From NCBI GenBank assembly GCA_022606425.2, contig JAHDVF020001054.1, positions 496,001 through 560,000 of the forward strand: a DNA stretch of 64,000 bases. Direction: 5' to 3'. Origin of the DNA: Lepidostoma basale (taxonomy: Eukaryota > Arthropoda > Insecta > Trichoptera > Lepidostomatidae). Below, piece by piece: positions 39,129 through 49,400 of this stretch (position 1 is its first letter; the number at the start of each line of letters is the position of its first letter). Made by a program: the position numbers and the translations under genes. The notes under the pieces are model-generated. The model saw only the letters and a list, made by a program, of their open reading frames with translations. It was not told where the DNA came from and did no database searches.

Positions 39129-40200
39129 TAATTAGGCACTTTAAACAATCCAACACCAGCAAGAACTTTAAATATTATTGAAGAAAATATTCAAATTGTC
39201 ATTGGCACAAATGAAAAATTTAATAAAATTACAGCTTCTTATAAAATCAGAATTGAGATAAACTAATATGTGGTTGACTGCTGCACTTTTTTCTCATCCC
39301 TTTAAAAAACCTCGTTATGAAACTCCAGGGCATTTATTGTTTCTTAAACAATGATAATAATAAAAAAATACATATTTAATAATGAAAACGAATGAAAACG
39401 TATTTTTTCTAGAAGATTTATTATACCTGTAAAATGTATCCCTGTATGTTTGTATCGCCTATCTAGGGCATTATCAAATGTTTGACGTACACATAAAATA
39501 TAATAAAACTTCTTAATTATTAAGAATTCTACAGTTTTAATTAAAAATTCTATTTGTTATCTTTAGGTATAGAGAATTAACTCAAAAATGAAAATATGAG
39601 TTTTAATTAATAAGTATAATATATTGTAAAATTTTATCCTGAAATTCCTTTAGCCAATTAAAACACTTAGACATGTCGTATTTTTTCTACTCTAAATACA
39701 TGAATATATATATAAAAATACAATACATTTTTGTGTGTTTATTGCCAGTAAACGTTTTCTATTGCGTTTTGTATTTTTAACTATTTTAATAAATATTTCT
39801 TCACAATTTCAATTGCTTCATTGAATTATTACAGTTATTTCCTTCCTTCTCGGAGAAATCTAACAAATTTAACCATTCCCAGCCTCCGTTTCATTGTATC
39901 GATCTGGAATTCATTTCTTCTGTTATCTGTGAACTATCAGAACAATTGAACAATTCATTTGTCAAGCTGACATCCGCTTTTTCTATATAGGAGGATATTG
40001 AAGATATCATGATTCAACGTTATATCGGTATACTAAACATAGTATATGGAGAGAGGTTTGTTAGCTAAGTGTTAATACGAATGAAAGCGTGCGTTTTCTA
40101 GAAGTTTTATTATATTATATGGTTGTGGTTTTTCTTTTGTAAAACTCCGTTTAAAATTATTGTACTAGTATAAACGCAGCTGTTTGATTGGTTTTACAAT
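39129..40200. other. intergenic AT-rich sequence with fold-back scraps
   Basis: Two scraps of the AATACGAATGAAAACG fold-back family occur at about 39388-39500 and 40074-40115 (TTTTCTAGAAG.TTTATTATA). Otherwise nothing is supported. Confidence 0.45.
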
Positions 40201-40204
40201 TTTA

Positions 40205-40835
40205 AAACTCTCTAACTAACCATCACGCCAATCTCCTTGAAGGGGTACGCAGAAATAATGGATTGCCGTATTTTTCTTTCCTGACATACTTCCTTTGCTT
40301 CCTCAACATTCATGGATCGTGTCATGCACGGACGTCGATTATCCGACTCCTTGCGTAAGCGATATACAATATTTGATTTATTTGATCGTGCCACATTTTC
40401 CTCGGTCTTCCTTTATATCTCGTTTCATTTACATCGTTAACATATACTTTTTTACCATTCTTTCTTCATTCATTCAATGCATGCACGTGATTGACATACA
40501 ATATTTGATTTATTTGACCGTGCCACATTTTCCTCGATATTTCTCTGTATCTCGTTTCATTTATATGGTTAACATATATTTTTTTACTATTTTTTCTTCA
40601 TTCATTCATTGCATTGGTCCAAACCATTTAATGTTCCTTTTATTATTTTGTTCATAACACTATCCTTAGCACTGAATTCACTTCTTATATTCACATTCGA
40701 CACTCTATCATACATAGATTTTTACACATTCGTCTAAGAGATTTCATTTTTAATACATTTATTCGAGTTTTATCCATTTTTTTCCCAGTTCCATGCTCCG
40801 CTTCCATACATAAGGGTTATGACAAGAATACCATT
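40205..40835 (-). repeat. GTTA-tailed LINE, minus, with internal repeat
   Basis: CTAACTAACCATCACGCC at the left, then the inverse of the whole C-terminal coding region up to CCATACATAAGGGTT. The segment GATTTATTTGA.CGTGCCACATTTTCCTCG...CTCGTTTCATTTA.AT occurs twice (about 40373-40480 and 40507-40615), a local duplication of about 130 bp. Confidence 0.7.
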
Positions 40836-41285
40836 ATCCACTCCCAGATGTTAATGTATATAAAAGTGACACTTTATTTTTTTATATTATTTATATCCAC
40901 TTTTGTAATGGAAAAAAGTGTCATTAAAAAAATCGTGTTATTATTATGTTTTTTTAATTAATTTTGCTGAATGTGAGACCCTGACTCCTAATCCAGAGGA
41001 CTTGGGTTCAAGCCTAGACACGATTTAATTAATGCTACATAATAACGAGCCACTACTGCTTAGTTTCAAATATCAATTAATAATGTTCTAACAAGGCGAA
41101 ATATGTCACTCCAAATTAATTCAATTAAACTTATAGAAAACTCATGTATTCACCAATGTTAAATATTTTTTAAAAATGTGAAGTTTTGTATCCAGCCCGT
41201 ATTATTATACATTTTTAATTTTTGGATGGAATTCACTAGGATGTTCACTTCTTTCAACTGAGGCGGTTGTATACACAACTCAGAA
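40836..41285. other. unassigned intergenic sequence
   Basis: A tRNA-like scrap (CCAGAGGACTTGGGTTCAAG at about 40995) lacks a cloverleaf. A further fold-back scrap (AAGGCGAAATATGTCACTCC) lies at about 41093. Confidence 0.35.
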
Positions 41286-41289
41286 ATCC

Positions 41290-41690
41290 TGAGTGATGAT
41301 CTGTTTGTGGGTCGTGCGTGGGGTTCGTGGTTCGATGAGGCTAACGTGGAAGGACACCTCGCCAACCCGTCTGGCAAGCGTGGCGTTGTAATGCCAACCA
41401 CCCCCCGTATGACATGTTATACATGGAGAAGTACGGGGGAGGCCTATGTCCAGCAGTGGACGACAACGGCTGTTAAAGAAGAAAGAAGATCTGTTCGTCC
41501 CTGATAATTATCTTCGACAAAGGGGACACATATTGTTTTATCTCCCACGGTGCAGAACCAACCGGCCAATGGTTATGCCAGTAAGTAGAGCAATGCTAAA
41601 TCATGTCACCTCGGAGGTCGACGTTTTTTGTGATAGTGTCGTTCACATTTTGTCATAATTGTAAGTTCATCATATTATTTATTCTTCTTG
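41290..41690 (+). pseudogene. two joined LINE RT-tail fragments
   Basis: 41310-41480 gives GKRGV ... WRSTGEAYVQQW, the end of an RTE-like tail. 41485-41690 gives LFVPDNYLRQRGHILFYLPR, CRTNRPMVMPVSRAMLNHVT and SEVDVFCDS, a Jockey/CR1-like RT tail also seen at 43640 and 21690. They abut without spacer. Confidence 0.65.
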
Positions 41691-41699
41691 TTCTTTTTC

Positions 41700-41995
41700 T
41701 TCTAATAGATCTGATGATCTGTGACACAGAAATCATGTCTCGTCGGATGATGAGGTCCAGCTGTCATTCCATCTCTTATTCAAGGCGGTCTTCCAGGTGG
41801 GCGGTGTCCGGAAGGGATTTCATTAGCGGCTGTATATGCAAGTCTGTCACCATCCATTCGGGCTACATGGTCCATCCAGTATCTTCTTCTGAATCTTCTC
41901 CACTGAACGATAGCCTCAATTTCGCAAGTTTTTCTTATGTCTACGTTGAGGACACGATCTCGGAGAGTTTTTCCAGTAATATTTAAGTAATTTTT
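41700..41995 (-). pseudogene. LINE RT C-terminal fragment
   Basis: Minus frame 42103-41780 contains ITGKTLRDRVLNVDIRKTCE, IEAIVQWRRFRRRYWMDHVA and GHRPPGRPP, related to the family at 6580-6955. Confidence 0.7.
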
Positions 41996-42055
41996 ATTTT
42001 TTAGGAAAAAGCTATTACTTGGTGGTTTGACATATTTAAAATTATAATTAAACAC

Positions 42056-42240
42056 TTTTAAAACGTTGTATAAAACCACTTTATTTTGAGTCAGGAGCGC
42101 CAACCAGTTTCACTCTGTAACGAGCCCCTTTAGTGTATTGGAATGTAGTCCTGACGAAGCTCGTTACAGAGTGAAACCGGTTGGCGCTCCTGACTCAAAC
42201 TAAAGTGGTTTTATACAACGTTTTAAAAGTGTTTAATTCT
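42056..42240. mobile_element. fold-back element with hammerhead-like core
   Basis: Arms of about 70 bp: AAACACTTTTAAAACGTTGT, ATAAAACCACTTTATTTTGA, GTCAGGAGCGCCAACCAGTT on the left and the inverse on the right ending AAAAGTGTTTAATT. The right arm retains a core at 42148-42185; the left arm lacks CTGACGA. Confidence 0.8.
42148..42185 (+). ncRNA. hammerhead-ribozyme-like core
   Basis: CTGACGA 42151-42157, one extra A, stem II GCTC/GAGT (one G-U) around GTTACA, GAAAC 42173-42177, ACCGGT as stem III, T at 42182 in the cleavage position, and a three-pair stem I (GTC with GGC). Confidence 0.55.
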
Positions 42241-42719
42241 ATTTAATAAGTATTTCATTATGTGTTATTTACTATTGTGTCTCAAACTTTTTAATTATAA
42301 TATTGTTAATAAATATATATCATTAGTGTATTGGAATGTAATTCTGTGATGCTTTTGATATGTTTAAATAAATAAATAAACTGATTTTTTTAATGGGATC
42401 AAGGAATAACACTAAATAAGAAATGTAACTGGATGTGACTACTAGACACGTAGATGTTTCTCTAAGTGAATTTCAACCTGATTTATTTTCTAAACTTTCA
42501 GTCTAAATAAACAAACTAAGCTCAGACGGCGGTGCTAGACAAGTAAAGACAATCTTATTTTACAATACACTCCCTTCTTAACAAGTTCAACGCTCTCCTA
42601 AGAATTGAACTTGACAAGTAAACTTCTTAAATATACATCCAAAAACATTGTTAATAATTGGAGAATAAAATAATAAGCTTATCTTTATTTTTATATTAGT
42701 TATTACTATTATTTTGTTG

Positions 42720-42835
42720 AATAGCTCTTTACAACATTACAGCCAAATCGATGTAAAGAGTAAAGGTATCATGCTGATTCACGTGACATGTGATAGGTAG
42801 CTAATCTATCGCCATTTTATTGTCACTTGTTTAAC
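42720..42835 (-). mobile_element. SINE fragment, minus strand
   Basis: TTGAATAGCTCTTTACA, GCCAAATCGATGTAAAGAG, ATTCACGTGACATGTGATAG and GTAGCTAATCTATCGCCATT are the inverse of the 3' body of the SINE subfamily at 32448. The tRNA-like head is absent. Confidence 0.75.
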
Positions 42836-42839
42836 TTGT

Positions 42840-43535
42840 AATACAAAGTATAACTATATTTATTCAAATATGAATCCACAACACAAAGTGAAGGCGAATA
42901 TAGAAGAAATTCTTTATTTTATAATGTCTATTAATGAAATAAACTGATTTGTTTTGATTTGATTTGAAAGAACAATAAAATGGGGGCAGATACATGCTAC
43001 CACAAATATAAATAATTAGAAAAATTAACAGTACACACTTATGATTCAAACATAGGTAGAGTTAATATTAATAATTATAGTAATAGAATTTTTATTTATT
43101 ATGATTACTATTATTATAACTTAATTTCTTATCGGTGCAAATGCATTGAAATAAATGTCACCCTTATTGATTTCATTTTTTATAGTGATTAATGTATCTG
43201 ACTACAATTTCTTTCGATAGTAGGAGAATTCCATTAAGATAAGTAATTGTGATTGGCTAAGAATCAATCCATTTTGTGACTTCGTTTGTACTTAATTGAA
43301 ACGTGAATCGGTCTTTTTGTATTCCTACTGCAGATTTTCTCATTGTCATAGAATGATAGATATATCCAATCAATCGTAAACAACAACAAAGGTATAACGT
43401 TTGCTTCTAACTAACGAAATGGTTCTAATTTATTACGCAGTTCAAATACTCAGTTCGAATATAACTCACTGCGTCATGCATCATGCATCATTTATTGTAT
43501 AAAAGATTTATACTCTACTATAAAACTTAATCAAT
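42840..43535. other. unassigned intergenic sequence
   Basis: A short (TTGAT)n LINE-tail scrap (AATAAACTGATTTGTTTTG) lies at about 42938-42966. Otherwise AT-rich and unassigned. Confidence 0.4.
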
Positions 43536-43539
43536 AAAT

Positions 43540-44235
43540 GCCAGTGCACAATGTTGTTCTTGTACCAACCCTTATGTATGGAAACGAAGCCTGGATCTGA
43601 CAAAAGAAGGATGAAAACGTTGAAAACGTTGAAAACGTTGTAGGTCTGTTCGTCCCTGATAATTATCTTCGACAAAGGGGCCATAGATTGTTTTATCTCC
43701 CACGATGCAGAACCAACCTGCCAATGGTTATGCCGGTAGGTAGAGCATTATCTTTGCTTAATCGTATCACCTCGGTGTTTGACATATTTTGTTATAGTTT
43801 GGCTTATCTGAGGGAAGTACTATCTTTATTATAATTGTATGGTATATTTATTTTATTAATTTGTCATGCATCTTATGTTTCTCGCTCTTTTTATTAATCT
43901 ATTATGTATTACTTATTATTGTGTATCTTTAACTTGTATCTTAAGTGTATTGGAAAAAAAAATTGTAATGCTTTAGATATGTTTAAAATAAATAAATGAA
44001 ATGAAATGAAATGAATAAATGCAGTGAAAATGGGACGAATGTGTGGTAAATCTGTGTATGATAGAATGTGAATGCGGTGAGAATCAAGATTTTATATGTA
44101 TTCAAGCGATTTATCTATGAAAAACCAACTAACTAACTAAATAAGCATCACGTAGTTTCCCCGGAGGGGTAGACTGGGAGGATGGAAAAACATACTGTTC
44201 TATCACTACATAACTCTCGCGCATCTAAAAAAAGG
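43540..44235 (+). repeat. mosaic of LINE tails
   Basis: 43545-43615 is a GTTA-tailed LINE scrap (AVHNVVLVPTLMYGNEAW). 43640-44000 is the Jockey/CR1-like tail (PDNYLRQRGHRLFYLPRC, RTNLPMVMPVGRAL). 44015-44075 returns to the first family, so the second LINE appears to interrupt it. 44128-44235 is a minus-strand GTTA-tailed 3' end. Confidence 0.65.
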
Positions 44236-44635
44236 CCGACTTAAATGTAGTATACATTTAAAAAAATAAGTAATTAGTATTAAATTAATGTTATATTATA
44301 TTATATACTGTAAGACAATTAATTTTAAATGATTACGCTTTAAGATATGTTTTGTCCTACAAAAATACTGTAACTAAATTAACATACTCGTATATGCGCG
44401 TGAGTATAAAATAAGGCAGTTTTCTCAATAGCATAGAAATGATTCCATATAAGAAATAGCGCAGATAATATTTCCTGGGTAAGTATATAAAAATGTTTTA
44501 CCATCTGGTAACACATATATTTGAAATACTGAACGAATTTTATTTAAATCCTTTAAATCCTGAATACTACCTTTTCCCAATGTTCCACAAACTTTAACGT
44601 TCTTTAGATTATAAATTTTGAATTTATTTACATAC
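44236..44635. other. unassigned intergenic sequence
   Basis: The minus frame 44637-44425 (70 codons) is open but has no recognisable motif. Confidence 0.35.
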
Positions 44636-44639
44636 AATC

Positions 44640-45190
44640 AAACCATCACAATGTGTGTGCAAAGGGTAGGCATTAAGTATGGACTGATGTGTCTTGACAT
44701 TTAATATTTGATTGATTTCATCGTGCCTCGTTTTCATCAGTCTTCCTCTATTTCTTGTTCCATTCACATCCTTATCATATCCTTTTTTACCATTATTATT
44801 ACATAGTCCATTGTTTTGGTCGAAACACTATGACACTTCAACATTATAAACTGTTAATTTATAAAACTCTGTTTTTATGTATCACAATTTTATTTTTATT
44901 ATTTTATTTCATTTAAACAATCTTTAATTACCCTTTGATTATTTTTTATGACGTATTTTTATTTATTTCATACACATACACAAACAAAAAAAAACTAAAT
45001 CCGTTTCTGTGGATGACAACAATGATAATATAACTAACCATGACGCCTTTTCCTCGGAGGGATAGGCAGCGAAGATGGACTGCCACATACAACTCTAGCT
45101 TCCTCTACATGCATACATCGTAAAATGAACGCTCGTCTAGTTTTAGTCGAGTTGCCTACTCCTATGAGGAAACGGCGTGATGGTTTGTTG
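44640..45190 (-). repeat. GTTA-tailed LINE scraps, minus
   Basis: 44640-44830 carries the inverse of RGRPRKTW and neighbouring blocks; 45028-45135 begins ACTAACCATGACGCC and carries the inverse coding end. Both are strongly decayed. A (GTT)n run lies at 45185-45203. Confidence 0.55.
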
Positions 45191-45244
45191 TTGTTGTTGT
45201 TGATTTAAGTATTTTCTTTAAAACAAAATATAAAAAGGTGTGCT

Positions 45245-45695
45245 TTAGCTAGGCATAATTCGGTTTGCGTTAAAGTTATAATGGGTTACCGCAAAGTACC
45301 AGTGCTTATAAAACCAAAATAGATGTATAAATCACGAAAGAAATTATTTTTCTGAAAACCGACACAATAAAACTTAGGGAATCACTGAAGGTCGGACGTA
45401 ATAAAAAAACCTTCACGTCTTCCGGGAGCCGTTCCACCACCCCAACCCGGACCCACCCCGCGCCATCTCTGCGGGAAACTAGGGAGCAGTGAGTGAGACG
45501 CGAACCTCGCACGGGAGTTCCCACTTGACACTGACACAGGGACCTGACGTTTGATTGCCAATTGGATTCAATATCCTTCCTTTATATCGTTTTCTGTCTA
45601 TTTTTGTCGTTTTTGCATCTCTAAATAATTCCTTCGAGTTCAGTTGATGCCTGTTATATAATGGATATGAACGTCTGTTTTCATACAAATATTAT
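45245..45695. other. unassigned GC-rich block
   Basis: GGAGCCGTTCCACCACCCC, ACCCACCCCGCGCCATCTC and GTGAGACGCGAACCTCGC stand out by composition. A weak similarity to 21090-21170 (GACGCGGAGTGATGAGTTGCGAACCTC) suggests a repeat; not classified. Confidence 0.35.
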
Positions 45696-45699
45696 AAAA

Positions 45700-45892
45700 T
45701 TAATATGAATGAAAACGTCTGTCTTATAGGAGTTTTATTATTTTTGATGGAATGACATATTTCGCCCTTTTAAGGAAGTATCAAATGTAATGATAATTAT
45801 TCGTCTTTTTATATACATCACAAACTTTAAAAAAACTAAAATTACATATCAGAGATGTTTCGGACAACCGGTCCTTCCTCAGTGATATTATA
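45700..45892. mobile_element. fold-back scraps with a complete hammerhead-like motif
   Basis: 45703-45800 belongs to the AATACGAATGAAAACG family (GTCTGTCTTATAGGAGTTTT, GACATATTTCGCCC). 45840-45892 holds an independent, fully paired ribozyme-like motif. Confidence 0.6.
45846..45888 (-). ncRNA. hammerhead-ribozyme-like motif with full stem I
   Basis: Minus strand from 45888: ATATCA pairs perfectly with TGATAT (45851-45846) as a 6-bp stem I. CTGAGGA (45882-45876), one extra A, perfect stem II GGAC/GTCC around CGGTT, GAAAC (45861-45857), then ATCTC. Stem III has one change from the usual ATGTC. The stem I that closes exactly on the core supports a real three-way-junction design. Confidence 0.65.
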
Positions 45893-45896
45893 AAGA

Positions 45897-46065
45897 TACC
45901 ATCACGCCGTCTCCAAAAGTAGCAGGCAGAAAGAATGGACCGACACACTTTTCTTTACTGTCATACTCTCATTTCCTCAACATTCATATGTCGATTTCTC
46001 CAACACCTTCCGCGGTCGACTTTTAATATTTGATATATCTAATATTACCACGTTGATCTACGAGA
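45897..46065 (-). repeat. GTTA-tailed LINE 3' end
   Basis: ATCACGCCGTCTCCAAAAG, GAAAGAATGGACCGACAC, CTCATTTCCTCAACATTCAT and TCTCCAACACCTTCCGCGG are the inverse of the last coding blocks. Confidence 0.65.
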
Positions 46066-46429
46066 TCTTATTTAAAGACATAGACGCTTTCTCTGGAGTG
46101 ATCGCCGACTTTGGAGAAACTTACACTGCACCAAAAGAAAAAGAAGTTTATTTAGTTTTCCTGATCATTTAAAACCTTCGAATCATAAATAAAAATATTT
46201 TTAAAACTGTGCTTTAATTCGTAAATGTATAAATCATGTATGCTAAATAGATAGCTGTATTTAAATAAAGTATGGTGGATTGGTAGATAACTGGTGTATT
46301 CAAATAAGCATTTAGTTCCGTGCGGTGGTAGTTCTCGTAAGAAGGCAATGTTTCAAACTTTAAAAATGGTCTCACAGGGCGTAGTGGAAATGTAATATTC
46401 GCCGTTTTCCCTGGAGTTTTCACGTGGGA

Positions 46430-49400
46430 TTATGTAAATTCCGGGAATTTATTGGTTCTGGTATCCACTTTCTGGTACACAGATCTTAATAGTGTGAAAT
46501 ACGACCAAGCAGCACTCAATATCTGAAAATAAAATTCATTATAATATATCAGTTTTATTAAATTTCAAACGATATAAATTCTGTAATATTCACCAAGATA
46601 TCAAAAGGCAAGCGTTAAAGCGCTGTATTCCTTAATTTAATAGAATAATCGATAATATTTTTTTGTGAATGTATACTTATACTTGTATACATTCACAAAA
46701 AAATATTGTAATCATATCTGGTCTAATGTTTGGCATATAGATAGGAGTGTGACATCTCCAGGCGGCTTCTAACAATGCGCTAATGGCGGGGTAGCCTTTC
46801 ACATTGAGTTAAAAAGATATTCTGCTTAATGCTTAATAAACATAAATCTCCATAGATGGCGTTAGTATGTAGATTATTAATAGAGTAATCTTAAAAATAT
46901 TGACATATGTAATCAAAATCTTCATAGATGGCACATTGAGACTGACATGTGAAATCTGGCATAGGACTTAAATATATATACAACTTCCAAAAATTTGTCA
47001 GACATGGTCATAAAGAAAGGTGGAATGGGGAATGTTGTTATTACATAAAGCGTGCGCTTAACCCAACCAATGACAGGTCATAAGTCCTGTAAGCACCTTG
47101 ATCAACCATATTCAGTTTCCAATTTGCATCTTCGTCTCTATTGAGATAGGTACAATTAAATCATGAATAATCGATAAATTATACATTAGTTAAACATAGT
47201 CAATTGTTTTGGCCGAAACAATATGATACTTTAACATTAAAAAACTTTGTTTAATGTATCACCTGATGATTGTAACACCTGATGATGTCAACAAATGTTG
47301 ACGAAACAGCTGTCGCAAAAAATGAAAATACAGTTGTATTACATAAAACAAAGTTTTTTCATTTAACAGTTTATAATAGTTATACATGACATATTTATTT
47401 ATTTATTTACTTGAAATAGTACACATGTACACAACACATGTTCTAATAAAAAACAATGAAACATTCAATTATAATAATAAGGTTACAATATAAGGTTACA
47501 TTTTGTTTACATATTTATTTAATTCCATTCAAAAAAAAATTATGCTCTGCACACTTTTGACATCATCCGGTACATCTTCATAAATTTTAAATGCTTTATA
47601 CATAAGAGAATTCTGAGATTTGTTATTTTTTCTGAATATCACGGACCTCTTCGTGACACCCATGCCAACGAAAGAGCAACGTGCGCTCCGATCAGTGGAA
47701 ACAAATGCGAATAACATTACGATTCCAGTCAGAGCCAGTAAATCAAGTTTCTTAGATCATACTTTCAGCGTTGCGGGTCCGTTGGCGTGGAATAGCATTC
47801 CTGTTAGTATTGAGTATGAGCATACAGTGACGTTTAATCAAATAGACTACTAAAGACTGCACTATTGGGTCAGACTTTTCCTATTGCAACCTTACAGTAA
47901 TTGATTTTACAAAACAGCGAACTTAAAACATAAAGCATCATAAATAATAATAATATTTATGATGCTTTATGTTTTAAGTTCGATAGAATATTCTCTCTCT
48001 CTCTCTGATTTCAATCCTGGGATGGGTTTGCAGCAATTTCCTCTATTATTCTCTTCCATTCTTCCCTGTCTTGTGCGGCTCTTTTGAAATCTGCATATGA
48101 TGAGCAGCGCACGTCCACCAACAGGTCCTCCAGGTACTCTCGGCGTGGGCGTCCCCTAGAGTTTGTCCCCTCGGTCATACCCTCCATTATTGCATGCATG
48201 AGGCCTTCTTGTCGTATTACATGGCCGATCCATAGAATATTATTATTTATTTATTCTTAAAATGTTGATTTCACAAATATTTAATTCTGAACATTTATGG
48301 ACTTTAGTATGATGTTTACTTTAAAAACGACAAAAAGGCATATATTTCTAAATCATAGTCAAAAACAACTTCTCGAAAACATACATTTTTACTCTTACTA
48401 TCTTGAATAATGATGTAAAACTCAATATTAAATAAATAATACGAATGAAAACGTCTGTTTTATAGAGATTTTATTACAATTTATGGGAATAATATGTTTC
48501 GCCTGTCTAGGGAATTAAAGTGTTTTGATTATGCCTTTGACAGATGAAACATAACACAAAAAACATTACGATAAATAATAATAAAACTTCTAGAAAACAG
48601 ACCATTTTTTCGTATTAATTATTGTACATTATCGTTAAAAAATCATCTTTAATATTAATAATTAATACGAATGAAAACGTTAGTTTTCTAGAAGTTTTAT
48701 TATATTTTATGGGAATGACATGTTTCACCCTTCTAAGGCATAATCAATTGTGATGAAACTTCAACTCTTTGCACTTTATATACACTAGTAAATGGAACAG
48801 AATTCCCATAAAACATAATAAAACTTCTAGAAAACAAACGTTTTCATTCGTATTAATTATTTTATATGGATATTTACATCATTGTTCAAGAAATAATAAA
48901 TAATTAATAATATTAATATTTGAATACTATAATATTGCGTTGCTATAACATTTTATTAAACTCGTCAGTCAATACTAAAAGTATTATTTACATGCAACAT
49001 CTTTGATACGTTAAAAGCAGGAATCATTCCGTGACACGTGTAAGTACTTACGGATGTGAACGTCGACATGGAGACGTTCGTAAAGCCCATGGCTGATATA
49101 GTAATGGGCCTTCTAGAGCGTAGCAGTATCATTAATATGCCGTACCGGAATATCTTCCTATCAGACTCCTGCTCGAGGTCTACCCACTTAGAGTAGAATG
49201 CGGCTTTCGCTACATTATTGCTCTGGAAGTAATGGAATCGGTAAATACGCGTACTCTAAGTGTTCAAATGGTGTGAAATTAGTCGTAGACAGTTTAGCAA
49301 AGCACTACACAGATATGAATTCAAATTTACATTCAAACCACTCACTCTGTAGTTACCTACACATTTTTACTTCTCTGTTAGCAACAAAATCAACTGTTCT

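Noticed and set aside
40990..41030. tRNA-like sequence with GGGTTCAAGCC
   Set aside because: Only the T-loop-like part is present; no cloverleaf can be drawn.
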